A stretch of 64,000 nt of DNA from GCA-2794515 sp034436155 (GTDB lineage Bacteria; Chloroflexota; Anaerolineae; Aggregatilineales; Phototrophicaceae): positions 1 through 64,000 of the forward strand of contig DAOTVP010000110.1 of NCBI GenBank assembly GCA_034436155.1, written 5' to 3'. Shown one piece after another: positions 1 to 9,325 of this stretch. Position 1 is the stretch's first letter. Each line of letters starts with the position of its first letter. Position numbers and translations under genes: made by a program. The notes beneath the pieces are model-generated. The model was not told the DNA's origin. It did no database searches and saw only the letters and a program-made list of their open reading frames with translations.

Positions 1-98
1 GCTTCGCGCTAATCGTCCCGTACAGTCACGGAAATTTTTAAGCCTGTACGGGCGGATTAGCACCTTCGGGTGCGTATATCCGCCCTATAATGCGCTAA
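1..98. repeat. Intergenic paired-hairpin repeat, copy A (left part cut or degenerate)
   Basis: One full hairpin lies at 50-85. Its outer arms are GGGCGGAT and ATCCGCCC, its inner stem is GCACC/GGTGC and its loop is TTCG. Bases 1-19 look like the right half of a second hairpin of the ACGAT/ATCGTCC type that runs off the window. CCCGTACAG at 17-25 is also complementary to CTGTACGGG at 44-52. The same design recurs at 15153, 30470, 36392 and 59185. I see no convincing gene from 99 to 250. Confidence 0.75.
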
Positions 99-250
99 AA
101 TGGCATATTTACGAACAAAAGAATTACGGACAATCCTTTTTGCGCGTCCCCCAAATACCCATAAATAACCCTTCATGACCGCCAAAATTATCCTCAATCA
201 TCATCACATCACCGAAATGCTTTGCAAGCGCGTGGGTACATTGTGTATAT

Positions 251-2467
251 CTAATTGGTGATGAGCCGTCCCAACAAACCTGTAAACCGTTCCGCCACTT
301 TGTTATTGCGGACAGCCATCGCCACCGCCTGACGCATCCCCACCAACACGACAATTTCTTTGGCGCGGGTGATTGCCGTATACAACAGGTTACGCTGGAG
401 CATCATGTAGTGTTGGGTCAAAATCGGCATCACCACAACGGGATATTCCGAGCCTTGTGAACGGTGTGTACTGATGCAATAAGCGTGAATTAATTCTTCC
501 GCCATCGCAAATTCGTATTCAATAATGCGCTTATCCATGCTGATTTCCATGAGGTTATCATCAAAATCTATCCCGCGAATATAGCCAATATCGCCATTAA
601 AGACCTCGAAATCATAATTATTCTTGGTCTGCATGACCTTATCGCCAACGCGGAAAGTCCGCCCGCCGATGATTTTTTCGGCTTTGCGATAACTGCCATT
701 CAACGCACTTTGTAAGGCTTTATTCAGCGCCAGAACACCCGCCGCCCCGCGATACATCGGTGCGATGACCTGCACATCGGTGAGCGGGTCGAATCCAAAT
801 TTGGTCGGGATGCGATTTTGCACAATATCCACAATCAAATCAGCACATTGAAAGGGGTCTTCTTCGCCGAAGAAATAAAAATCGGAACTTTGGTTATCTA
901 AAAACGGAATTTCACCCTGATTAATGCGATGCGCGTTGACGATGATGTGGCTATCTTTATCTTGCCGAAAAATTGTCTTGAGGCGCGTCACGGCGATGGG
1001 GAATTTGCCCTTCTCGCTGGCGTTGATGGTATCGTTCAACACATTGCCCGCGCCAACACTGGGGAGCTGGTCAACATCGCCGACCAACATCAGGTGAGTT
1101 GTAGGCGATAACCCGCCCAACACGCCATGAAATAACAAAATATCGATCATCGAGGCTTCGTCAATGATGAGCATATCCACTTTGAGCGGATTATCTTGAT
1201 TGATATGATACCCCTCGCCCGGTTTGAATTTGAACAAACGGTGAATCGTTTGCGCCTCGCGTCCTGTGGCTTCTGCCAAGCGTTTGGCGGCGCGTCCGGT
1301 TGGCGATGCGAGCGCGTATTGACATTCCAGCGCCTCTAATGCGTGAATCACCATGCGGAGCGTGGTCGTTTTACCTGTCCCCGGTCCGCCTGTGAGGATA
1401 GACACCTTGCCACTCAATGCCGATTTGACCGCCCCTTGTTGTTGTGGCGATAACGACACGGCGTTATTCTTGGCGAGTTGTGATAAAAATGCATCCCAAT
1501 TCAGTTTCGCCGTCTTTTCGAGGATGAGCGATGGCGTGACGACCATCCGCTTAAGATAATCGCTGACGGCGCGTTCTGCGCGATGATACATGGGCAGATA
1601 CACACATTCCGTCAACATACGGTTGATGCTAATCACTTCGGTATACAGATTTTCATCTCGAATTTCGCGTTCTAAAATACCTGTGAGCGCCGAAATTTCA
1701 TCCACACCGAGCAATTCTTGAGCGGTTTTAATCAACACATGGCGCGGGGCGCATACATGCCCTTCCATCGCCAGATGATTGAGCGCGTAGAATAACCCCG
1801 CCCGTAAGCGTTCTGGTGAATTCACCGCCAAGCCCATCCGTTGGGCGATTTGGTCGGCACGCACGAAGCCGATACCTATCACCTCATCCGCCAAGACATA
1901 CGGATCGGCTCTGACACGCGGGATCGTCCCCGCGCCGAGCGTCTGATAAATACGCTTCGCCATCAGGCTGGTCACGCCGTAGGTCTGTAAGAAAATCATG
2001 GCATCGCGTGCGCCGATGCTACTTTTCCATTCTTCGATGAGCGCATCCACTTTGCTGGCGGGTATGCCAGGGACTTCTTTCAGACGTTCTGGTTCTGTGT
2101 TCAACACGTCTAATGTCTTTTTGCCGAAATAATCGACAATCATCTCGGCACGGCGCGGACCAATACCCTTCACAAACCCACTGCCCAAATAGCGTTTTAA
2201 CCCCTCGATGCTGGTGGGGACAATCGGCGAGACCATCTCGGCACGAAATTGCGTGCCATATTTGGGGTCTTCTATCCACGAACCGATAAATTTGACCTCT
2301 TCGCCGATGCCCAATTCGGGCATTGTGCCAACGACCGTGACCGTACCATCGCGGGCGCTAATGCCAGAAATGCGTTTTTCGGGCATGATTTTCAGCACGC
2401 TATAGCCATTTTCTTCGTTATAAAAGGTGATTCGTTCCACCGTCCCAACAATAAATTCTTCTTCCAT
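251..2467 (-). CDS. recD2: RecD-like ATP-dependent DNA helicase (RecD2 family)
   Basis: This is a superfamily 1B 5'-3' DNA helicase of about 738 residues, the normal size for RecD2, which acts in DNA repair without RecBC. The N-terminal part carries an OB-like region and helix-hairpin-helix segments (for example the VKGIGPRRAEMIV stretch). Walker A GGPGTGKTTT lies at about residues 360-369, followed by a DEAS Walker B and a C-terminal UvrD-C2-like segment with STHRSQGSEYP and YTAITRAK motifs. The open frame extends to 2527, but the start at 2467 is preferred: it has GAGG just upstream and avoids overlap with the upstream gene, which ends at 2490. No recB or recC is visible, which fits RecD2. 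Confidence 0.93.
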   Translation of the reverse strand: MEEEFIVGTVERITFYNEENGYSVLKIMPEKRISGISARDGTVTVVGTMPELGIGEEVKFIGSWIEDPKYGTQFRAEMVSPIVPTSIEGLKRYLGSGFVKGIGPRRAEMIVDYFGKKTLDVLNTEPERLKEVPGIPASKVDALIEEWKSSIGARDAMIFLQTYGVTSLMAKRIYQTLGAGTIPRVRADPYVLADEVIGIGFVRADQIAQRMGLAVNSPERLRAGLFYALNHLAMEGHVCAPRHVLIKTAQELLGVDEISALTGILEREIRDENLYTEVISINRMLTECVYLPMYHRAERAVSDYLKRMVVTPSLILEKTAKLNWDAFLSQLAKNNAVSLSPQQQGAVKSALSGKVSILTGGPGTGKTTTLRMVIHALEALECQYALASPTGRAAKRLAEATGREAQTIHRLFKFKPGEGYHINQDNPLKVDMLIIDEASMIDILLFHGVLGGLSPTTHLMLVGDVDQLPSVGAGNVLNDTINASEKGKFPIAVTRLKTIFRQDKDSHIIVNAHRINQGEIPFLDNQSSDFYFFGEEDPFQCADLIVDIVQNRIPTKFGFDPLTDVQVIAPMYRGAAGVLALNKALQSALNGSYRKAEKIIGGRTFRVGDKVMQTKNNYDFEVFNGDIGYIRGIDFDDNLMEISMDKRIIEYEFAMAEELIHAYCISTHRSQGSEYPVVVMPILTQHYMMLQRNLLYTAITRAKEIVVLVGMRQAVAMAVRNNKVAERFTGLLGRLITN

Positions 2468-2489
2468 CATCACCTCTAAGTCCGTTTTT

Positions 2490-3899
2490 TTATATAATAA
2501 CACCATTACGCCATTTTGACCGCACAAAACGGGTGAATTGGGTCAAATCGTGTCGGTGTAACCACAAAACGCTCATCAAGACGGGCAACAGCATCAGATC
2601 GCGGTTGTCGCGGGGGATATTATCGGGAATCGAGACGACCACCAAGCGCAACGGCGTGGGGACGAATACCAACACAAATATCGCCAATGTCATACCTGCT
2701 ATCCAGCGCCTGCGGTTATCCAACGGGGTAATATCATCCAACGGGACGGCGTGCAAATTGCCGATGAGCAAAATCAGCAAGGCAAAAACCAACAATTCGG
2801 GCGCAATTGTCAGGGTTATCAGCAGAAGCCCGCCCACAATCGGATAATAAAACAGACCACTGCGCCGCCCCAACAGCGCATACAACACATGCCCACCATC
2901 GAGTTGCCCGACAGGGATAAGGTTCAAGCCTGTGATAAGCAAGCCCGTCCACCCCGCCCACGCCAATTGATTGAGATACACATCCACTTGACCATCGGGC
3001 AAAAAACGCCCAAAAACGACTGTTTTGGCGAGGGCATACATGAACGAATTGCCTTCGACATACCCCGTAGAGATCACATCCACTTGCGAAGTCGCCAAGC
3101 CGATGAGGACAATCGGTATGGCGAACACAAGCCCCATCAACGGACCCGCCGCGCCAATATCCAGCAATACTTTGCGATTCCGCATCGGTTCACGTAGGCG
3201 AATTGCCGCGCCAAATGTGCCGAAAATGCCAAACGGAAACGGCAAAAAATAGGGCAACGAGGCGGCAGTTTTATGAAACCGCGCCGCGAAATAATGCCCC
3301 AATTCATGCGCCCCTAAGATCAACAATAATGCCCCTGCATACGGGATACCCCGCCATAAATTCATCCATAAATTATTATTGACTTGGATCGCCAATGCCA
3401 TATTTTCGCTGGCGATTTCGTTGACCGCCGAGAGTGTGCCGACATACAACACACTCATCACTGTCAACACGAATAAGATGAGGCTGAGGGCATTCCCCCC
3501 TTTTGGCGGGGTTGCACGTCCTTGTAACACATGCACCACCTGTACCATCTCATCGGAGGTGGCGGTGCGTTTTTCTAATCGAAAAATGGGCAATAAGCCA
3601 TACGATGCGAACGCGGCATCCACTTGGGCATATGCCGACTCAGATGGTTGGGTTAATTTGCCCCGAAACGACATCAACCAACGGGTATCGGGCGAAATGG
3701 CGATCAGTTGCAAGCGTTGCGGTGTGTTTTTTTCATCGATGCTAAAAATTTCCTCTTCGATGGTCATCACTGCTTCGACCGTGCTACGAATCGTCTGGTA
3801 ACGCGGGTCTTGTTGCGGGCTATTATCCGTTTCGGGCGGGGTGATTTTGCGCGAGATAATACGGTCGTCATCAAATGACGATGCGGGTTCATTAAACAT
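2490..3899 (-). CDS. Site-2 protease family membrane metalloprotease (M50)
   Basis: This is an intramembrane zinc metalloprotease of the M50 family, about 469 residues. The zinc site HELGH is at residues 198-202, and the third ligand is in LDGGH with Asp near 334. An N-terminal soluble region of roughly 120 residues is followed by several hydrophobic segments, an arrangement like plant EGY and cyanobacterial or Chloroflexota homologues. The open frame allows a GTG start at 3950, but a hairpin with a T-run at 3925-3957 lies across that start. ATG 3899 has AGGAT seven bases upstream, so I chose it. The substrate is unknown. It lies 22 bases upstream of recD2 and probably shares its transcript. 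Confidence 0.88.
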   Translation of the reverse strand: MFNEPASSFDDDRIISRKITPPETDNSPQQDPRYQTIRSTVEAVMTIEEEIFSIDEKNTPQRLQLIAISPDTRWLMSFRGKLTQPSESAYAQVDAAFASYGLLPIFRLEKRTATSDEMVQVVHVLQGRATPPKGGNALSLILFVLTVMSVLYVGTLSAVNEIASENMALAIQVNNNLWMNLWRGIPYAGALLLILGAHELGHYFAARFHKTAASLPYFLPFPFGIFGTFGAAIRLREPMRNRKVLLDIGAAGPLMGLVFAIPIVLIGLATSQVDVISTGYVEGNSFMYALAKTVVFGRFLPDGQVDVYLNQLAWAGWTGLLITGLNLIPVGQLDGGHVLYALLGRRSGLFYYPIVGGLLLITLTIAPELLVFALLILLIGNLHAVPLDDITPLDNRRRWIAGMTLAIFVLVFVPTPLRLVVVSIPDNIPRDNRDLMLLPVLMSVLWLHRHDLTQFTRFVRSKWRNGVII

Positions 3900-3924
3900 A
3901 GCCAATCCTATGGGATTTATCCAC

Positions 3925-3957
3925 AAAAAAGGGGATGTGAAAAAATCCACATGCCCC
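3925..3957 (-). terminator. Rho-independent terminator after the lipoprotein gene
   Basis: On the minus strand GGGG-C-ATGTG pairs with CACAT-CCCC, leaving one bulged C and a GATTTTTT loop, and six T residues follow. It lies 26 bases after the lipoprotein stop and before the chosen protease start. It therefore separates the cofE/lipoprotein transcript from the protease/recD2 transcript. Confidence 0.65.
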
Positions 3958-3982
3958 TCTTTATTTTACACCGAATTATGCC

Positions 3983-4978
3983 TCATGGCGCGGTGATAAT
4001 TTGCCAATCACTACCCGTACCGAGTAGACGCAATACTGTGGCATCGGTACTGCTGATATACAGGCTCGGCACATTGTTGAAGGTGAACGCCGTTTGTATG
4101 AAACCATCAAAGCTAATCTGGACGTTGGTCGCCAATTGCAAGCGATTGCGTACCGTGTCGTTTCCACGCCATACAAAGCCCAATATACCAATCGGTTGAT
4201 ACAAATTGGGGGGCGGGACGAAATTTTCTTGGCTTTCGGGATGAATTTCGGGATTATACCGATTTTCAAATTGCAACCATTTGGGCGTGCCACCATCGTT
4301 AAATAACACATACACCGTATTGGTATTGCCGATGTAAATCATGCGCCCACTTTGGAATTGTTGCTCGATGATGAGTGTTTGTTCGGCTTCCTCTTCGGGA
4401 CATTCTTCGGGCGGTGGACCAAAAAACCACTGCACAGGACACGCCAACGGGATGCTCAGAGTTTGTTCTGCGGTAAGCGTGTTATTGCTGGCGCTGATTA
4501 AAAATGTCACCTGTCCCCGATCACGCGCCCGCGTGGTGATGGTCAGGTTGCCCGCCGTGTCGACATTCCATAGGCGTTCCCGTTCCCCTGTTCGGCTGAG
4601 TTGATAAATCACCACCGCGCTGGCATTTCTGGCAGACCAGAATAATGTCACCGATTCGCCAGGGGCAACCGCCACCGAATCGGACGTGAAAAATTCGATG
4701 CGCGGGTCGTTGGGATTGAGCGCACGAGTGGGTGTCGGCGCATCGGGCGCGGGTGTGCGCGTGGGTCCGAAGAGCGGTGTGGGGGTCGCACCGCCCAACG
4801 GGGTCGGGCGCGGGGTGCTGGTGGATGTCATTATCACACTCGGCGTATCAGTCGGTTCAACCGTGAATGTCGGCGTGACGGTGGGCGGGTCGGTGGGAAT
4901 AATTTGAGCGGTGGTGGCGACGCATCCACTGGCTATCATCCCCAATACCAACCAACACAAAGCAATGATATATTTCAT
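3983..4978 (-). CDS. Probable lipoprotein with Pro/Thr-rich linker
   Basis: The product of about 331 residues starts with a lipoprotein signal peptide: a hydrophobic core followed by the lipobox IASGC near residue 19. A Pro/Thr-rich linker (repeated TPTP-type segments, about residues 30-85) tethers a beta-rich region beginning with a VTLFWSARNASAV stretch, which resembles an Ig-like fold. No catalytic motif is visible. The start at 4978 overlaps the cofE stop in an ATGA arrangement, so translation is probably coupled. The longer frame to 5014 lies inside cofE and would remove the signal peptide from the N terminus. Function unknown; it is likely a surface lipoprotein. Confidence 0.78.
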   Translation of the reverse strand: MKYIIALCWLVLGMIASGCVATTAQIIPTDPPTVTPTFTVEPTDTPSVIMTSTSTPRPTPLGGATPTPLFGPTRTPAPDAPTPTRALNPNDPRIEFFTSDSVAVAPGESVTLFWSARNASAVVIYQLSRTGERERLWNVDTAGNLTITTRARDRGQVTFLISASNNTLTAEQTLSIPLACPVQWFFGPPPEECPEEEAEQTLIIEQQFQSGRMIYIGNTNTVYVLFNDGGTPKWLQFENRYNPEIHPESQENFVPPPNLYQPIGILGFVWRGNDTVRNRLQLATNVQISFDGFIQTAFTFNNVPSLYISSTDATVLRLLGTGSDWQIITAP

Positions 4979-5781
4979 AATGCCCCTTTGGTCAATGATC
5001 CAACGTAGATACACGTCTCCCAGGGGATAGCCACATCTTCGACATCGATGCGTTCATCGGTCATAATGACCCCGCTATTCCGCACAATGGCAATCGGGCG
5101 GGCTTCGGCGGTCTCGCCCATGACCATTTGAGCGCAGGCACAAATTTGGTCGGCAATGCCACGTTGTGTCACCATCATCGGATTGCCGAATAAATCGGGC
5201 TTCCCGCGTTCATCTTGTATCGGATGAAAACCAGCTGTCGAAATAGCCACCCCTGTTGTCCCCCAACGTCCGGGCATGAGCCAGCTATCGGTCAAAATCA
5301 CCCCCACCATCACGCCCAAGCGGGCGTAAATTTCTTTGCGAATCTGTTCGGCGAGGGCATACGGTTCACTAGGCAATAATACCACCTGCCCGCTCGGGAT
5401 GTTCGAGCGGTCTAAACCAGCATTGGGCGAAATCACCCCATTTTTATGCGTGAGCAAAAATCCCACCGTCACCCCGTTAAATTCGTGGGTGATCCCGCCA
5501 AAAATATGGTCGGCTTCTTGAATGACCAATTGGGTAAGTTGCGGATTCATGTGGTAGCGCGTAGCAATATCTTGCGCCTGTGGGCTGATTTGCACCGCAT
5601 CCAACATGACAATCCGCCCCTGACTGATGGCGGCGTATTTACTGCTAATCGCCAACACATCGCCCGTTTGGAGCGATTCTGATTCGTCAGCAATCGCCGA
5701 GAGGATGGTCTCGATGAGGTCGAATGGTGCTTGTTGCACGGGTGCCGAGACAGGGATAACGACAAGGGATTTTTGATTCAC
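4975..5781 (-). CDS. cofE: Coenzyme F420-0:L-glutamate ligase (CofE-like)
   Basis: CofE adds glutamates to F420-0 using GTP in the cytoplasm and sets the length of the F420 tail. The 268-residue product matches the family along its length: a DVLAISSKYAAISQGR segment near the N terminus, then GVISPNAGLDRSNIP, and a VILTDSWLMPGRWGTTGVAI segment that corresponds to the metal/GTP-binding core. The start is GTG at 5781 with GGAG seven bases upstream. The fused nitroreductase domain of FbiB is absent. The gene lies 25 bases downstream of an F420-dependent oxidoreductase, which supports a role in F420 use. No other F420 biosynthesis gene is in the window. Confidence 0.88.
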   Translation of the reverse strand: MNQKSLVVIPVSAPVQQAPFDLIETILSAIADESESLQTGDVLAISSKYAAISQGRIVMLDAVQISPQAQDIATRYHMNPQLTQLVIQEADHIFGGITHEFNGVTVGFLLTHKNGVISPNAGLDRSNIPSGQVVLLPSEPYALAEQIRKEIYARLGVMVGVILTDSWLMPGRWGTTGVAISTAGFHPIQDERGKPDLFGNPMMVTQRGIADQICACAQMVMGETAEARPIAIVRNSGVIMTDERIDVEDVAIPWETCIYVGSLTKGAL

Positions 5782-5806
5782 GTTTTTTCTCCGAAAAATA
5801 ATTCGA

Positions 5807-6838
5807 TTATAAAACCAATTCCGCCATCATACGCACAATGTTGATATCCAATGCGGGGATATTCAAAGTGGTGATGGGGCTTTCTTTCCACATCTGTAAA
5901 CGGTCTTTGATGCGGTCTCGTGTACCACACAACGCAACATCATCCACCAATTCATTCGGGACAGCCATCATCGCTTCGCCTTTATCGCCCGCCAGATATA
6001 AATCTTGAATTTTGACGGCGGCTTCTTCGTAGCCATAGCGACAAGCGAGGTCGAAGTAAAAATTCTTCCCGCGTGCGCCCATCCCGCCGATATACAGCGC
6101 CAGCATTGGCTTGACCTGATTATACGCTGTTTCGAGGTCATCATCCACCACCACAGGGACGGTTGGGGCAATATCGAAATTGGCGATGCTCTTACCATTG
6201 CCCGCCAACGCGAATCCTTCTTCGAGATAGGGTTTATACACACTGTCGTATGATTTGGGCGAGAAGAAAATCGGCAACCAACCATCGGCGATCTCGGCGG
6301 TGAGCGTCACATTTTTCGGTCCGATGGATGCCAGATAGATAGGTAAATCTGCCCTGCCATGAATGATGCTCTTGAGCGGTTTGCCCAAGCCCGTGGCATC
6401 CTCACCCGCGTAGGGGATGCGATAATGTTCGCCTTCGTGAACAAGCGGTTCTTTGCGTTCAAAGATTTTGCGGACAATCGCCACATATTCGCGGGTTTTG
6501 ACCAATGGCTTGCCATACGATACGCCGTGCCACCCTTCGACCACTTGCGGACCGCTCAGACCTAAGCCGAGCAACATGCGCCCGCCCGATAGTTGGTCGA
6601 GCGTCATGGCGGTCATGGCAGTATTGGCGGGCGTGCGACCGGGCATTTGCATAATTGCCGTGCCTAAGTGAATATTTTTGGTCAACGCGCCAATCCACGC
6701 CAACGGCGTGACGGCATCCGAGCCATACGCTTCGGCAGACCACACGGCATAATAACCCAATTTATCAGCTTCGTGGATGATGTCCATCGGTAATTCGATT
6801 CGTGCGCCAGAATAATTTAAGTTCAAACCTAAACGCAT
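5807..6838 (-). CDS. LLM-class F420-dependent oxidoreductase
   Basis: This is a luciferase-like (bacterial luciferase superfamily) TIM-barrel oxidoreductase of about 343 residues, closest in style to the methylenetetrahydromethanopterin-reductase-like group. Visible family features are an N-terminal barrel strand (MRLGLNLNYSG), LGTAIMQMPGRTPANTAM and the LSGGRMLLGLGLSGPQVVEGW segment. ATG 6838 has AGGAG ten bases upstream and gives the usual family N terminus, so it is preferred over 6874. The substrate cannot be read from sequence. The neighbouring cofE supports F420 rather than FMN as cofactor; this is inference. Confidence 0.85.
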   Translation of the reverse strand: MRLGLNLNYSGARIELPMDIIHEADKLGYYAVWSAEAYGSDAVTPLAWIGALTKNIHLGTAIMQMPGRTPANTAMTAMTLDQLSGGRMLLGLGLSGPQVVEGWHGVSYGKPLVKTREYVAIVRKIFERKEPLVHEGEHYRIPYAGEDATGLGKPLKSIIHGRADLPIYLASIGPKNVTLTAEIADGWLPIFFSPKSYDSVYKPYLEEGFALAGNGKSIANFDIAPTVPVVVDDDLETAYNQVKPMLALYIGGMGARGKNFYFDLACRYGYEEAAVKIQDLYLAGDKGEAMMAVPNELVDDVALCGTRDRIKDRLQMWKESPITTLNIPALDINIVRMMAELVL

Positions 6839-7160
6839 ATTTTTCTGCTCCTGAATAAATATTATTTTCACCATGCGCTATTATATATCGTCTTGCATAA
6901 AATATGGATGTAAGATAGCACCTATCATACTCTTCTAAAGAAAATACATATACAACAAGAGATATATTTTATGGCACAAGTCGCCATGATCCGCGCCGAA
7001 TTTTTAATCAATGGGTTGTTATTGGGCAGGATCGGTATGTTCAAGCCGACGGTGATTCGGTTGAGCGGTGGTTCAGATAAGAGAATTAGGTCATTTTTGA
7101 TATGACGCGATATTTGCTACAATAGCCATATCAATTCAACCAATTCAATAAAGGACACCT
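6839..7160. other. Gene-poor stretch with a doubtful 44-codon ORF
   Basis: This divergent intergenic region probably holds promoters for both flanking genes. A 44-codon plus-strand ORF at 6971-7105 (beginning MAQVAMIRAEF) is preceded only by a weak purine stretch, CAAGAGA. It has no recognisable similarity and could be a remnant. I cannot decide whether it is translated. Confidence 0.3.
7095..7123 (+). promoter_or_regulatory. Candidate sigma-70-type promoter for the 7161 operon
   Basis: A TTTTGA at 7095-7100 is followed after 17 bases by TACAAT at 7118-7123, about 37 bases before the ATG at 7161. The spacing fits a housekeeping promoter, but the -35 match is weak. Confidence 0.4.
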
Positions 7161-7364
7161 ATGGAACTGTTACGCAAACTCACACTCGACCAATTGATTA
7201 TCGGTTTTATCATTCTGGTGGTGGTCATTGTGGTCGCAGTCATCGCCACGCGCAACACCAATCAAGAAGTGGTGATAGATTATGACCTCACCACGCCAAC
7301 ACCATTCCTCAATTTTGATAATACGCCGATTGTCCGCCCGCTCAGCATCACCGAACAACCCTAA
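7161..7364 (+). CDS. Small single-span membrane protein, unknown
   Basis: The 67-residue product has one strongly hydrophobic segment (about residues 12-30, IIGFIILVVVIVVAVIA) and a polar tail of about 35 residues containing a TPTP motif. An AAAGGA ribosome site precedes the ATG. The stop is two bases before the glycosyltransferase start, so the two are almost certainly cotranscribed. I recognise no family. It could be a membrane anchor or accessory for the glycosyltransferase, but that rests only on position. Confidence 0.6.
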   Translation: MELLRKLTLDQLIIGFIILVVVIVVAVIATRNTNQEVVIDYDLTTPTPFLNFDNTPIVRPLSITEQP

Positions 7365-7366
7365 TC

Positions 7367-8476
7367 ATGGCGTGGGTGTATCACTGTTTAGGGCGGTTTT
7401 TTAGGTCTAAAAAACTGCCCACAGCACCAAAACGTATCCTCATCCTCAAACCGTGTTGCATCGGCGATGTGGTCATGACGACCCCGTTACTCATGGCGAT
7501 TCGGCGGGCATATCCGCAGGCACATCTGATTTTCGCCGTTGGAACGTGGTCTATCGGCGCGTTAGACGGTCAACCCGCTATAGACACGCTGTTGGATATT
7601 GGCGTAGGGGCGAACCCCGCCAAAAGTATCGGCGGATTGTGGCGCTTGGCGCGTTTATTACGGGCGCAACAGTGTGATATGGTGTTCGTCCCCGATAGGT
7701 CGCCGTTATTGGCGCTTGCCACATGGCTGGCACGCATCCCGCATCGAATCGGGTTGGATAGCGACGGGCGTGGATTCGCCTATACCATCCGTGCGCGGGT
7801 ATCACCCGATGAAGAAATCAACGAAGCCGAAATTTATTTGCGTTTGGCGAGCGCAGTCCGTATTCCCAGCTCTGATCATACGCATATTGACATTCCCGAT
7901 TATGTCCAGACGCATATCGAAACAATCATCGCCGAAAAAAATATCGCCCTACCGTATATTGTGATTCACCCTGCGGGCGGGGCGAATCCGGGCATGGTGA
8001 TGAGCAGTAAACGCTGGCTACCCCACTATTTCACGCAACTGGCGACATGGTTACATCAGACGTATGGGGCGACTATCATCTTCATCGGCGCGAAAAGTGA
8101 TACGCCGATCATCCAAGCTGTGACGCAACACCTGACCATCCCCTACCACGACCTGACGGGCGAATTGACCCTGATGCAAATTGGCGCGTTGGGCAAACAT
8201 GCCCTGCTTTACATCGGCAACGATACAGGATTAACGCATTTAGTGGCGGCGACAGGCGCAAAAACGGCGATGATTTTGGGTCCGTCATCGCCAAAACGCT
8301 ACGCGCCTTATCACCCCAATGCGTTGGCGTTGTGGAAGCCTGTCAATTTACCAACGGGTGGCGTGGCGCAATTGCTCGAAAATTGGGATTGGGAACGCGA
8401 TGGCATCGGCGTGGATGCGGTTATCTCTGCCATCGCGCTGTTTGTATCAGGGCGTGCAACTGGTGGGGAATTGTAA
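7367..8476 (+). CDS. Glycosyltransferase family 9 (heptosyltransferase-like)
   Basis: This 369-residue GT-B glycosyltransferase resembles ADP-heptose:LPS heptosyltransferases. The N-terminal domain has KPCCIGDVVMTTPLL and the C-terminal nucleotide-sugar site shows YIGNDTGLTHLVAATG followed by GPSSPKRYAPY. Family members transfer sugars to cell-envelope glycans. If the host lacks LPS, as expected in Chloroflexota, the acceptor is probably another envelope polymer; this is inference. The 3' end overlaps the convergent DUF4230 gene by 30 bases. Confidence 0.88.
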   Translation: MAWVYHCLGRFFRSKKLPTAPKRILILKPCCIGDVVMTTPLLMAIRRAYPQAHLIFAVGTWSIGALDGQPAIDTLLDIGVGANPAKSIGGLWRLARLLRAQQCDMVFVPDRSPLLALATWLARIPHRIGLDSDGRGFAYTIRARVSPDEEINEAEIYLRLASAVRIPSSDHTHIDIPDYVQTHIETIIAEKNIALPYIVIHPAGGANPGMVMSSKRWLPHYFTQLATWLHQTYGATIIFIGAKSDTPIIQAVTQHLTIPYHDLTGELTLMQIGALGKHALLYIGNDTGLTHLVAATGAKTAMILGPSSPKRYAPYHPNALALWKPVNLPTGGVAQLLENWDWERDGIGVDAVISAIALFVSGRATGGEL

Positions 8477-9238
8477 AGCGGCAACCACCGCCTCTTGGGT
8501 GATAATGTCGATGGTCTCGACCCCTGTAATCGGCAACAACCCCAAAAATGCCTCTAGGGTGGTCTGTGCCTCATCATTGGCACGGACTAAAATCCCCTCA
8601 TCAATGGCTAACCCCCGAAAATGCACCAATGCCGTCTTTCTGGCTTCACTCTCAATATTTGGCGCGGGGCTGGCGAATACGCCCGTATCGCGTGAGATAA
8701 CACCACTCGCGCCTTCATCGATAAAACAATCCTGAAGGGCGGGTGGCGGTAAAATAATCGTCAGGGTTGTGCCATCGATAATCACGTCTTCGGGCTGAAT
8801 GGCGCTCAGATTCACACCTGCTTGGATGCGCCCAACGGCAAAATAGACCAACCTATCGGAATACAGGGCTTGTAAAAGCGGCGGTAATTCGCGCTCTGAT
8901 GTGATAATTTGCGAAAAATTATATTCTACCGTTGTTAAATCGGAGAGTTGGCGCACACTTTCTAATACAGCTTGTTGCGATACCGTCTCGTAAACCGATG
9001 GCGGGTTAAAAATCTGCCCGATGCCGTTAAAGATATTGCCGATGAGATTCGCCCCACCGATTAACACGAATAAAATCACACCAACGGGGATACCCAAACA
9101 TCCGACCAAGCCGACCAATCCCCACGCACAACCCGAACACCCGCGTTCTTCGGTCACATCCTCATATTCATATTCATCATCATCATCTCGGTTGGCACGG
9201 CGCACACGGTCATCTACTACAATCGGTTTATCCGTCAT
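8447..9238 (-). CDS. DUF4230 domain membrane protein
   Basis: The 263-residue product starts with a charged, Asp/Glu-rich cytoplasmic segment. A hydrophobic segment rich in Gly and Val (about residues 38-65) follows, and then an extracytoplasmic domain beginning LTTVEYNFSQIIT. The VGRIQAGVNLSAI stretch is typical of DUF4230 proteins, whose function is unknown. ATG 9238 has GAGGG nine bases upstream and is preferred to 9271. A short CSGC cysteine pair precedes the membrane segment. Confidence 0.75.
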   Translation of the reverse strand: MTDKPIVVDDRVRRANRDDDDEYEYEDVTEERGCSGCAWGLVGLVGCLGIPVGVILFVLIGGANLIGNIFNGIGQIFNPPSVYETVSQQAVLESVRQLSDLTTVEYNFSQIITSERELPPLLQALYSDRLVYFAVGRIQAGVNLSAIQPEDVIIDGTTLTIILPPPALQDCFIDEGASGVISRDTGVFASPAPNIESEARKTALVHFRGLAIDEGILVRANDEAQTTLEAFLGLLPITGVETIDIITQEAVVAALQFPTSCTP

Positions 9239-9325
9239 GGTCACATCCCTCGAATTTTTCATCTTGTACACATCAATATTTGCTATAGTGATGATTATAA
9301 CGAACTTTGTGAGAATAGGTAAGCG

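Noticed and set aside
124..354. Minus-strand 76-codon frame at the left edge
   Set aside because: It overlaps the recD2 end in another frame, has no ribosome site and shows no family features. Its final 26 codons alone could be a remnant but cannot be supported.
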